Shown piece by piece: positions 16,175 through 21,601 of a stretch of 21,601 nt of DNA. The notes below the pieces were generated by a model. It did no database searches. It was given only the letters and a program-made list of their open reading frames with translations, and was not told the origin of the DNA. How positions within the stretch are numbered: position 1 is the stretch's first letter; the number at the start of each line of letters is the position of its first letter. The translations under genes were made by a program, and so were the position numbers. The stretch is from Acidobacteriota bacterium (GTDB lineage Bacteria > Acidobacteriota > Terriglobia > UBA7540): positions 1-21,601 of the forward strand of contig JAKAWO010000012.1 in assembly GCA_021827255.1 (NCBI GenBank), given 5' to 3'.

Positions 16175-16874
16175 GATTCACTTGTTGCTCCGCAGCGGCT
16201 TCCTCGGCGCAAGCGCGTTCCGCTGCGATGGCTATAGCCGGCGCTTGAAATTCCACGCCCGTTCTCCCGCAGAGCTTCTCGACAGCCCCGCACGCGATTC
16301 TAATCAGCCGGGGCGACGCTTTCTTAAGTTGCTCGCCGAAAGTCCGTGCTCTCGCCTCGGCCAAACGGGCGTCCGACACGCGACCGACCTCATCAGCCGT
16401 AAAGACTCCCCTGCCGGCGCCGTAACCAGTGCGCCCGGATTCCGCCTTGTAGTCGTTCAACGTCTCAAGGAATATCGCGGCCGCGCTATAGAAGTTAACG
16501 ATGCTAAATACCAGACCATCCTCCAGGGATCCCAGGCTGCCAGAATTCCCGTAGTAAACCGGGAATGGTTGTGAGCTGACGGACATAGACTTGGCCGAAA
16601 GGAGGGCGTCGGTTTTCGGGTTCCAGTCTTTCAGTATCCCGTGGGTCTCGCGCAGGTGCATGCGGTAAAAACCATCTATCTCAAAAAGAATCGCGAGCGC
16701 CACCGCGCGCGCTCGCCTCTCCTGTTCTTCCTTGCTCGCCCTCTTTTCGGCGTCGAGTTGCTCTTGGAGGTTGCGAACGGACTGTCGGTTGCTCCACCAC
16801 ACGCCAAACAATGCTAAAGCGCCGCCGGCGAAGGCCAGAAGTCCGTCGCCCGTGAATGTCCACGTCACATGCAT
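16158..16874 (-). CDS. uncharacterised membrane-anchored coiled-coil protein
   Basis: A 238-residue protein that I do not recognise. One hydrophobic segment (about residues 10-27, ending GVWW) is followed at once by a highly charged coiled coil (about 30-57), so it is probably anchored in the inner membrane by its N-terminus with the rest in the cytoplasm. A second part (58-180) contains AILFEIDGFYRMHL and SIVNFYSAAAIFLETLNDY, probably helical. The tail (200-238) is alanine-rich. The start ATG has AAGG three bases upstream and sits just 34 bases from a palindromic repeat copy. The 3' end overlaps the carB start by 17 bases, which ties its translation to carB and supports that it is real. It is the last of four accessory genes between carA and carB. 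Function is unknown. Confidence 0.7.
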   Translation of the reverse strand: MHVTWTFTGDGLLAFAGGALALFGVWWSNRQSVRNLQEQLDAEKRASKEEQERRARAVALAILFEIDGFYRMHLRETHGILKDWNPKTDALLSAKSMSVSSQPFPVYYGNSGSLGSLEDGLVFSIVNFYSAAAIFLETLNDYKAESGRTGYGAGRGVFTADEVGRVSDARLAEARARTFGEQLKKASPRLIRIACGAVEKLCGRTGVEFQAPAIAIAAERACAEEAAAEQQVNHAQTN

Positions 16875-16908
16875 CGCCTTAGCGCTCCCAGACCAGGCAC
16901 TGGCTGGC

Positions 16909-16950
16909 CCCTCACCCGGCCTTCGGCCACCCTCTCCCCGTGGGAGAGGG
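16909..16950 (+). repeat. palindromic two-hairpin repeat, copy A (solo)
   Basis: The order is CCCTCACCC (16909-16917), a small hairpin GGCC-TTC-GGCC (16918-16928), then a perfect 9-bp hairpin CCCTCTCCC (16930-16938), loop CGT, GGGAGAGGG (16942-16950). The layout matches copies B and C while the small hairpin sequence differs but still pairs. It is in the same orientation as copy C and inverted relative to copy B, 31 bases away. Confidence 0.85.
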
Positions 16951-16981
16951 CTGAAAGGACGAGGGAGCGGTGCCTATCCGG

Positions 16982-17031
16982 CCCTCTCCCTTTCAGGGAG
17001 AGGGTGTCCCGCCTCGCGGGACGGGTGAGGG
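16982..17031 (-). repeat. palindromic two-hairpin repeat, copy B (left end of DUF559 cassette)
   Basis: Read on the minus strand the order is CCCTCACCC (17031-17023), hairpin GTCCCGC-GAG-GCGGGAC (17022-17006), then CCCTCTCCC (17004-16996), loop TGAAA, GGGAGAGGG (16990-16982). Both hairpins are perfect (7 bp and 9 bp). The copy overlaps the 3' end of the DUF559 gene, whose TGA stop lies in the loop of the 9-bp hairpin. It may also act as a transcription barrier for read-through toward carB. Confidence 0.85.
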
Positions 17032-17373
17032 TAAGCTGTCCAGGACCTTCCTCACGAAGCCATCGGGATCTTCCAAAACCAGGCCGTTCGGAACTCGCAA
17101 AACTCGAACGCCTTGCTCACGCAAGATTCTATCCCTTGCGTTGTCCCTCCGAGCTTGGCTTGGCTGCGAGTGAACGCTGCCGTCAAGTTCAATCGCGAGC
17201 CGGCGCTCGGGGCAATAAAAATCCACAACACACGGGCCGAGTGGATGCTGCCGCCGAAACTTCAAGCCAAGGAGAGCGCGGTTGCGCAACAGCCACCAGG
17301 CCGCTTCTTCGGCAACTGTCATATCTTTCCGCAGGTCTCGTGCCCTGCGTATCATCTTTTCCGACGGCCTCAC
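16993..17373 (-). CDS. DUF559 (Vsr-/restriction-endonuclease-like fold) protein
   Basis: A 126-residue protein with the DUF559 pattern: an Arg-rich helical start (RRARDLRKDMTVAEEAAWWLLR), then GLKFRRQHPLGPCVVDFYC (residues 36-54), ERRLAIELDGSVH (57-69) and RVLRVPN. D51 with E62 and D64 would be the PD-(D/E)xK-like catalytic acids. The family is related in fold to the very-short-patch repair endonuclease; its biological role is not settled. The start is taken as GTG at 17373, only 5 bases from repeat copy C; ATG at residue 7 is the alternative. The last twelve residues (PSPVPRGGTPSP) and the stop are encoded by repeat copy B, so gene and repeat are physically fused. Its neighbours on the same strand are a nucleotidyltransferase-like gene upstream and a membrane-coil gene downstream. 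Confidence 0.9.
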   Translation of the reverse strand: MRPSEKMIRRARDLRKDMTVAEEAAWWLLRNRALLGLKFRRQHPLGPCVVDFYCPERRLAIELDGSVHSQPSQARRDNARDRILREQGVRVLRVPNGLVLEDPDGFVRKVLDSLPSPVPRGGTPSP

Positions 17374-17377
17374 GCCA

Positions 17378-17429
17378 CCCTCACCCGTTCCCGCCCAGCG
17401 GAGCCACCCTCTCCCCGCGAGGGAGAGGG
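17378..17429 (+). repeat. palindromic two-hairpin repeat, copy C (right end of DUF559 cassette)
   Basis: The order is CCCTCACCC (17378-17386), a degenerate small hairpin region (17387-17406, with CCCGC/GCGG still pairable), then the perfect 9-bp hairpin CCCTCTCCC (17407-17415), loop CGCGA, GGGAGAGGG (17421-17429). It lies immediately upstream of the DUF559 start and is inverted relative to copy B. Confidence 0.8.
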
Positions 17430-17466
17430 CACATTCCCAAGGTTCAACGTCCTGTTTGCGGAAACG

Positions 17467-18096
17467 TCACTCCGTTTCCCGCACGCGTCGGAGCCTTGCC
17501 TGAAGGAGTTCGGGCAACCCGCGCTCGACTTCCGGCGTAATCAAGCCTGCTGCGTCAAGGCTTCGGATATGGACGCGATCCTTGTCGCCATTCGCGCTGA
17601 GCTTCATCTTCACCAAATGAGCGAGTGGAATCACCCGGACCTCTTGCCCCTTGATGAATCTGCGCTCCGGCGCGAGGTCGGGATTAGGAACCATCTGGCT
17701 CTGCTTCACCTTTTCGCCGGTAAAAACGAGATGAACCGCGTTCGCGGCCTTATCGCCGTACAGAAGCATGTCAACGCCCGCCACATGGCGAAACCGGAAA
17801 CCTTGCCTTTCCGCTGCCGCGATGGCCGATTCCAAATCCGAACGGCGCATGAGAATATCCACGTCTCGCGTCAAGGCTGAATGCGTCGGGTCAGATTCCT
17901 CCAGGTAGATCAGCACGGCCAACCCACCGACAACCTCATAGGGGATATTCGCCGCGCTCAAGGGATCGGCGATCTTCCCGAGGACACCAACTAGCTTGAA
18001 CAGGCGCTCTTCAAACACCAGATTGACGGCCTCCCCTTTTGCGGCCCGTTCCTCAAGGAACTCATGGAAATGCACCGCAACCTCACGACCGACCAT
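17467..18096 (-). CDS. nucleotidyltransferase-fold protein (MNT/AbiEii-like)
   Basis: A 209-residue protein. The nucleotidyltransferase signature is visible: VVGGLAVLIYL (GG at 57-58), then TRDVDILM (D78 and D80), matching the GG...DxD pattern of minimal and AbiEii-type nucleotidyltransferases. A third strand follows with VHLVFTGEK, and HLVKMKLSANGDKDR (160-174) resembles the helix after the core in this group. Such proteins transfer a nucleotide to a protein, RNA or small molecule; several are toxins or modifiers in toxin-antitoxin pairs. No HEPN or AbiEi partner is present. There is no ribosome binding site before the ATG at 18096, and the frame continues upstream into the coiled-coil gene across one TGA, so it may depend on translation from that gene. 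The family is inferred from motifs only. Confidence 0.75.
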   Translation of the reverse strand: MVGREVAVHFHEFLEERAAKGEAVNLVFEERLFKLVGVLGKIADPLSAANIPYEVVGGLAVLIYLEESDPTHSALTRDVDILMRRSDLESAIAAAERQGFRFRHVAGVDMLLYGDKAANAVHLVFTGEKVKQSQMVPNPDLAPERRFIKGQEVRVIPLAHLVKMKLSANGDKDRVHIRSLDAAGLITPEVERGLPELLQARLRRVRETE

Positions 18097-18123
18097 CGAA
18101 GCGCAGACTGGGCTTGCGATCCA

Positions 18124-18453
18124 TCATTGCCCTTCGCGGCGAAGCAGTGCCTCGACCAACCGGTCGAGCTTTTGGTTCGTTGCCCCAGAGACGTCGGCCA
18201 GCTTGTCAATCTTGTCTGACAACCGGTCGATTTTCTCTTCGGTCTTTGTTGAAAGGTCGGCTAGCCGGTCGAGCTTACGCTCGCTCCCGGCGGAGAAGTC
18301 GGCCAGCCTGTCAACCTTGTCGGTCAGCCGGTCGAGCTTGCCACCCAAGGCCAGGTTCAGATCAGCTACCTGGCTGAGTTTGGAGCTTGTGTTCACCATC
18401 ATATCGGTAATCTGGCTCATCCAATGATCGATATCTTCAACTTTCATGGTCAC
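18124..18453 (-). CDS. small heptad-repeat coiled-coil protein
   Basis: A 109-residue hydrophilic protein that I do not recognise. Residues 39-99 are near-perfect heptads: LDRL-type units start at 40, 47, 61, 75, 82 and 96, all multiples of seven apart, with Ser/Thr-rich heptads (FSAGSER, LSTKTEE, VSGATNQ) between them. It should form a long parallel helix bundle and is probably cytoplasmic, with no signal peptide or membrane segment. The start overlaps the 3' end of carA by 17 bases (ATG 18453), or by 11 if the third residue (ATG 18447) is used, so it is translationally coupled to carA. It ends with TGA and the same frame reopens into the nucleotidyltransferase gene nine codons later. It could be an oligomerisation or antitoxin-like partner of that protein (inference). 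Confidence 0.7.
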   Translation of the reverse strand: MTMKVEDIDHWMSQITDMMVNTSSKLSQVADLNLALGGKLDRLTDKVDRLADFSAGSERKLDRLADLSTKTEEKIDRLSDKIDKLADVSGATNQKLDRLVEALLRREGQ

Positions 18454-19579
18454 CTCTGCGCTCGAAATCCTCCATCATCTTCACGAACTTTTCGAACAAA
18501 TACGCCGAGTCGTGCGGCCCGGGCGAGGCTTCAGGGTGGTACTGGACGCTGAACAGCGGCAGCGAGCGGTGGCGCAGCCCTTCGAGCGTGTTGTCGTTCA
18601 GGTTGCGGTGCGTCAAAACCACTTCGCTCGGCGGCAGCGAATCGGGATCCACGGCAAAGCCGTGGTTCTGCGCGGTGATTTCAACTTTCTGGTTTTCTAG
18701 ATCCAGCACCGGATGATTGCCGCCGTGATGTCCGAATTTCAATTTGTAGGTTTTGCCGCCCAGGGCCAGGCCGATGATCTGGTGACCAAGACAAATTCCA
18801 AAAATGGGCACGCGGCCCATCATCGCGCGCACGGCTTGAACGGCGTATTGCACCGGCTCCGGGTCGCCGGGGCCGTTCGATAGGAAAATTCCATCCGGTT
18901 TGAGCGACATCACATCGTCCGCCGAAGTCTTGGCCGGCACAACGGTGACCTTGCATCCCGCATCCACCAGCCGCCGCAGGATATTGTGCTTAATGCCGTA
19001 GTCGTAGGCGACCACGTGGAATCTGGCGGACGCGGCGGCTCGCCCCTCGCCGCCCAGGATTCGGCTCGATGGCTCGCTCCATTTATACGGGGCGGAGACG
19101 CTCACCCGGCTGGCTAAATCGAGACCGACCATGCTGGGCGAGCCTTTCGCTTTCTGAATCAGCCTCTTCTCATCCAGGTCAATGGTCGAGAGCACGGCGC
19201 GCATCGCTCCGTGAGTTCGCAAATGCCGGACTAAAGCGCGAGTGTCAATGTCGGAGATGGCCGGAAGCCCATAATGGGCCAAGTATTCGGAAATATCCTC
19301 CACCGATCGCCAATTGCTCGCCAGTTCGGACAATTCGCGCACCACCAGCCCTTCCGCAAACGGCCGGACGGATTCGGAATCAAGCGGATTGGTGCCGTAG
19401 TTGCCGATGTGCGGATAAGTCAGAATAACGATCTGGCCGGCGTAGGAAGGGTCGGTAAGAATCTCCTGATAACCGGAAAGGGAGGTGTTGAATACGACTT
19501 CTCCGAAACGCTCGCCCGCGGCGCCGGAGCCGCGTCCCTGGAAGACTCTGCCATCCTCTAAGGCGAGCATTGCCTGCAT
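18437..19579 (-). CDS. carA: carbamoyl-phosphate synthase small (glutaminase) subunit
   Basis: A 380-residue protein, full length for CarA. The N-terminal CarA domain (about 1-140) contains GEVVFNTSLSGYQEILTDPS. The C-terminal class I glutamine amidotransferase domain (about 187-372) has the nucleophile C263 in FGICLGHQ and the partners H348 and E350 in VQYHPEASPGP. It hydrolyses glutamine and passes ammonia to CarB. The ATG has GGAG about ten bases upstream. It lies 131 bases after lepB on the same strand. Directly downstream is not carB but a coiled-coil gene overlapping by 17 bases, followed by three more accessory genes before carB. No pyrimidine-responsive attenuator or PyrR site was recognised in the 131-base leader. 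Confidence 0.97.
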   Translation of the reverse strand: MQAMLALEDGRVFQGRGSGAAGERFGEVVFNTSLSGYQEILTDPSYAGQIVILTYPHIGNYGTNPLDSESVRPFAEGLVVRELSELASNWRSVEDISEYLAHYGLPAISDIDTRALVRHLRTHGAMRAVLSTIDLDEKRLIQKAKGSPSMVGLDLASRVSVSAPYKWSEPSSRILGGEGRAAASARFHVVAYDYGIKHNILRRLVDAGCKVTVVPAKTSADDVMSLKPDGIFLSNGPGDPEPVQYAVQAVRAMMGRVPIFGICLGHQIIGLALGGKTYKLKFGHHGGNHPVLDLENQKVEITAQNHGFAVDPDSLPPSEVVLTHRNLNDNTLEGLRHRSLPLFSVQYHPEASPGPHDSAYLFEKFVKMMEDFERRGDHES

Positions 19580-19710
19580 GGATTCTCCAGCCTTGTCCTC
19601 TGGTCAGGCATGAGCTGCCCTTTTGGACGTCGGAGAGTGAACGTTTCGAACCTAGCCTCAGTGAGCTTTTGCAAGCCCGCCGCGCCCGCACTTGCCCCAC
19701 GGACCTCAAA

Positions 19711-20340
19711 TCACTGGACCGCCCCGGCCTCACTCAACGGCCAATAGGCGAACGCCGCTTTCCCGATAATCAATGTTCTGGCCACCGTCCCCCAAACCCG
19801 GCTGTCATTTGAGTCGTCCCGATGATCGCCCAGGACGTAATAGTGATCCGCTGGAACATGAACCGGAGGATAGGTCTCGTGATCCACGTAGGCTGCCGGT
19901 ACATAGGGCTCATGGAGGCGCTTGCCGTTAATATAAACAGTGCCGTTACGAATGCCAACCCAGTCTCCGGGCAGACCAATCACCCGTTTGATGAAGATCT
20001 TCGCCGGGTCGCGCGGGTACCGAAAGACGATTATGTCGCCTCGGCGGATCGGTTCGAAGTGATAAGCGAACTTATTGACGAAGATGCGCTCGCGGCTTTC
20101 GATTCCTGGTAACATGCTGCTGCCCTGCACCTCGACGGGCTGATAGAAAAAAAGGATCAGGACGAACGCCAGCAGAATCGCCAGAACCAGGTCCCGAAGC
20201 CAGTACCGGCTGTCAAAAAAAACTCGTCGGCTGGCCCACGCCCTTCCCGCCGGCCCGCCGGTCAAGCTTTCAGGTTCGCTTCCCCTTCCCATCGCTGAGG
20301 TCAGATTCAATTTATAGCATAACTCGCGGCCCTCATCCAT
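19711..20340 (-). CDS. lepB: signal peptidase I
   Basis: A 209-residue type I signal peptidase, which removes signal peptides from exported proteins at the outer face of the inner membrane. One membrane segment lies at about residues 49-66. The serine motif is VQGSSMLPG with catalytic S75, the lysine motif is FIKRVIGLPGD with general base K118, and the last box is VLGDHRDDSNDSR (169-181). The longest frame begins at 20340, but the first 16 residues look unlike the family and an extended -10 promoter motif lies inside them. The ATG at 20292 (residue 17) is therefore a plausible true start, and the protein would then have 193 residues. Neither start has a clear ribosome binding site. carA follows on the same strand and the glycosyltransferase gene is divergent. 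Confidence 0.95.
   Translation of the reverse strand: MDEGRELCYKLNLTSAMGRGSEPESLTGGPAGRAWASRRVFFDSRYWLRDLVLAILLAFVLILFFYQPVEVQGSSMLPGIESRERIFVNKFAYHFEPIRRGDIIVFRYPRDPAKIFIKRVIGLPGDWVGIRNGTVYINGKRLHEPYVPAAYVDHETYPPVHVPADHYYVLGDHRDDSNDSRVWGTVARTLIIGKAAFAYWPLSEAGAVQ
20311..20319 (-). promoter_or_regulatory. candidate extended -10 promoter of lepB
   Basis: On the minus strand TGCTATAAA gives an extended -10 (TG, C, TATAAA at 20316-20311). Transcription would start near 20304, twelve bases before the ATG at 20292. This favours the shorter lepB product. No good -35 was found. Confidence 0.35.
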
Positions 20341-20376
20341 ACGCGGAGAGCACGGGACTTTCCTGGCGCCGATGTC

Positions 20377-20385
20377 TGCTAGAAT
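20377..20385 (+). promoter_or_regulatory. candidate extended -10 promoter of the glycosyltransferase gene
   Basis: TGCTAGAAT gives an extended -10 with TAGAAT at 20380-20385. The start of transcription would fall at about 20391-20393, directly at the ATG (20394), suggesting a leaderless message. No ribosome binding site is present before the ATG. Confidence 0.4.
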
Positions 20386-20393
20386 GGTTTGGG

Positions 20394-21116
20394 ATGCTCC
20401 CGCCTTCAGCGCGCCATTCTTACGCTTTGATGATTCCAGCCCTCAACGAAGGCGAAACCATCGGATCGGTGCTCGCCCAAATCCCCTCATCCCTTTTCGA
20501 CGCCATCGTCGTCGTGGACAATGGCAGCACGGATTCCACCGCTGAAGCGGCGGCAGGGGCCGGCGCCAAGGTCATCCGCGAGCCGCGCCGCGGCTATGGC
20601 AGGGCTTGCCAGGCAGGGCTGGCGACGCTGGGTTCCAGCGTCACGGCCATCGTCTTTATGGACGCCGATTTATCTGATGATCCGGCTGATTTAGAGAATC
20701 TGATCCGCCAGTTCGAAAATCGCCGGCTCGATTTGCTGATCGGTTCCCGGACGCTCGGCCAGCTAGAGCTGGGCTCGCTCACCGCCTTGCAGCGTTTCGG
20801 CAACGGGCTCAGCACGCGCCTTATCGAGCTTCTGTGGGGGGTCCGTTTTTCCGATTTAGGCCCCTTGCGCGTTGTCAGCCGCGACGCCCTGGCGCGCATG
20901 CGGCTTCGCGATCCCACTTTCGGCTGGAACGTTGAAATGCAGGCGCGCGCCGCTCAGTTGCGGCTGAAAGTCGGTGAGATTCCCGTCCGCTATCGCCGCC
21001 GCCGCGCCGGACGATCAAAGATTTCCGGCACCCTCACGGGCAGCCTTCGCGCCGGCGCAAAAATCCTTTGGACGCTTGCCCGCTGCTTTTGCGTCAGGAC
21101 CGAGGCAGTTCCCTAA
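20394..21116 (+). CDS. family 2 glycosyltransferase (DPM1-like)
   Basis: A 240-residue GT-A fold glycosyltransferase. The nucleotide-sugar-binding start MIPALNEGETIGSVL (about residues 13-27), the VVVDNGSTDST segment (39-49), REPRRGYGRACQAG (62-75) and the metal-binding DAD (D90, D92) in IVFMDADLSDDP are all present. A late WNVEMQARAAQ stretch and an IPVRYRRRRAGRSK segment are typical of dolichol-phosphate-mannose-synthase-like enzymes. These move a sugar from a nucleotide donor to a polyprenyl phosphate or a growing glycan at the inner membrane. No C-terminal transmembrane domain is present, so it should be cytosolic or peripheral. It is divergent from lepB, and its last 23 bases overlap a convergent unknown gene. 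Donor and acceptor are not predictable here. Confidence 0.92.
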   Translation: MLPPSARHSYALMIPALNEGETIGSVLAQIPSSLFDAIVVVDNGSTDSTAEAAAGAGAKVIREPRRGYGRACQAGLATLGSSVTAIVFMDADLSDDPADLENLIRQFENRRLDLLIGSRTLGQLELGSLTALQRFGNGLSTRLIELLWGVRFSDLGPLRVVSRDALARMRLRDPTFGWNVEMQARAAQLRLKVGEIPVRYRRRRAGRSKISGTLTGSLRAGAKILWTLARCFCVRTEAVP

Positions 21117-21601
21117 CCCGCAGCCGAACCGCCGAACCGCCGCCAAACTTCCGGGTCATCCAGTCTTCCATGTCGGCGCGCAACGCCTCCAAATCAACCT
21201 GGAAACTGATTTCCAGCACACCCTCCGCCGTCGGCAACGTTTCATCAAAGGCTGAACGGCCCGTAAAGCTCCGCATCGCGTAACTGTCGAGCCAAGCGAG
21301 CGGGCACAGCCTCGCTTCCCCTGGCGCGAGCGTCTCGACTTTGATCTTGCGCGCAAACATTTTCCGTTCCGCCTGGAGCTCTGCTAGCTTGAGGACGGCA
21401 TTGTAATCCTTCTCGCGGGCGAGGGTGAAGCGGGGGTTGCATTTCTCGCCCCAATCGCCCAAATTGATCGAGTGGCAGAACCAGGCGTCAAGCGCCTCAA
21501 AACGGCCCTCGAGCGCGCCGCATCGAACGTGGCGCAATGCTTGCCGGACGTTGAGGCCGCCCACCTCGCCCGCCAAGCCAACGCGCTGGGCCAAGCGCGC
21601 A
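21094..21601 (-). CDS. unrecognised protein, C-terminal part (runs off right edge)
   Basis: The minus-strand frame is open to the window edge, giving about 169 residues of the C-terminal end; the true start is probably outside, since the only visible early start codon is a TTG with no ribosome binding site. I do not recognise the family. Seen are the segment DAWFCHSINLGDWGEKCNPRF's start with W and C residues spaced as in a folded soluble domain, a charged helix (DYNAVLKLAELQAERKMFARK), and a strand-rich end (VLEISFQVDLEALRADME). There is no membrane segment. The stop lies 23 bases inside the convergent glycosyltransferase gene. Codon use and amino-acid composition look like a real protein. 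Confidence 0.6.
   Translation of the reverse strand, partial: ARLAQRVGLAGEVGGLNVRQALRHVRCGALEGRFEALDAWFCHSINLGDWGEKCNPRFTLAREKDYNAVLKLAELQAERKMFARKIKVETLAPGEARLCPLAWLDSYAMRSFTGRSAFDETLPTAEGVLEISFQVDLEALRADMEDWMTRKFGGGSAVRLRVRELPRS

Larger units (their letters stand above)
16982..17429. mobile_element. candidate 448-base cassette: DUF559 gene between inverted palindromic repeats
   Basis: Copies B and C of the repeat stand at the two ends in inverted orientation, with the CCCTCTCCC/GGGAGAGGG hairpins outermost and the CCCTCACCC boxes innermost. The only gene between them is the DUF559 nuclease-like gene, which fills almost the whole interior. The unit sits between carA and carB. This is the layout expected of a small element with hairpin termini, moved by or with its nuclease, and recalls REP/RAYT systems by analogy. 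No target-site duplication is evident and no transposase is present, so mobility is inferred. Confidence 0.4.

Noticed and set aside
16909..17429. CRISPR array
   Set aside because: There are only three repeat copies, in mixed orientation, unevenly spaced, with a gene between two of them and no cas genes.
16896..17434. Target-site duplication (GGCAC) around copies A to C
   Set aside because: The five-base match is not at equal distance from the repeat ends and is expected by chance; no duplication flanks B and C either.
17113..17880. 255-codon plus-strand frame over the DUF559 and nucleotidyltransferase genes
   Set aside because: It runs antisense to two genes with clear motifs and through repeat copy C.
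17467..18453. Classic HEPN-MNT or AbiEi/AbiEii toxin-antitoxin pair
   Set aside because: The small partner is a pure heptad coil without HEPN (RxxxxH) or winged-helix features, so only the nucleotidyltransferase half fits.

Overview
The window reads as a chromosomal segment of a GC-rich, diderm, heterotrophic bacterium, most likely a member of the Acidobacteriota. The grounds are outer-membrane machinery (a Wza-like exporter and a TolC-type channel), a bacillithiol gene (bshC, known in Acidobacteriota, Bacteroidota, Deinococcota and Firmicutes), and an orphan LytTR response regulator. No rRNA or tRNA gene was seen, so the placement is an inference.

Left part (1-6220, all minus strand): a surface-polysaccharide operon. 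In transcription order it encodes an outer-membrane export protein with SLBB domains, a Wzz/BY-kinase fusion with a tyrosine-rich tail, a GmhA-like SIS-domain sugar isomerase, a secreted beta-helix protein, and the start of a multi-pass membrane protein that looks like an O-antigen ligase or polymerase and runs off the left edge. A 415-base gap (6221-6635) carries outward promoters for this operon and for the next block.

Middle-left (6636-10220, plus strand): an orphan LytTR-type response regulator, then a TolC-family outer-membrane channel and a HlyD/RND-type periplasmic adaptor one base apart. No inner-membrane pump is visible.

Middle-right to 20340 (minus strand): in transcription order, signal peptidase I (lepB), carA, a small heptad-repeat coiled-coil protein, a nucleotidyltransferase-fold protein, a DUF559 nuclease-like gene, a membrane-anchored coiled-coil protein, carB, a DHDPS/4-hydroxy-2-oxoglutarate-aldolase-family gene, and bshC. 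The two carbamoyl-phosphate synthetase genes are therefore separated by about 2.3 kb of accessory genes. Within that insert the DUF559 gene lies between inverted copies of a two-hairpin palindromic repeat (9-mers CCCTCACCC and CCCTCTCCC). A third copy lies just outside. The stop codon and last residues of the DUF559 gene are supplied by the repeat itself. This looks like a small mobile nuclease-repeat cassette and is the most interesting structure here.

Right end: a DPM1-like family 2 glycosyltransferase, divergent from lepB and possibly on a leaderless mRNA, and the C-terminal part of an unrecognised gene converging on it and running off the right edge.
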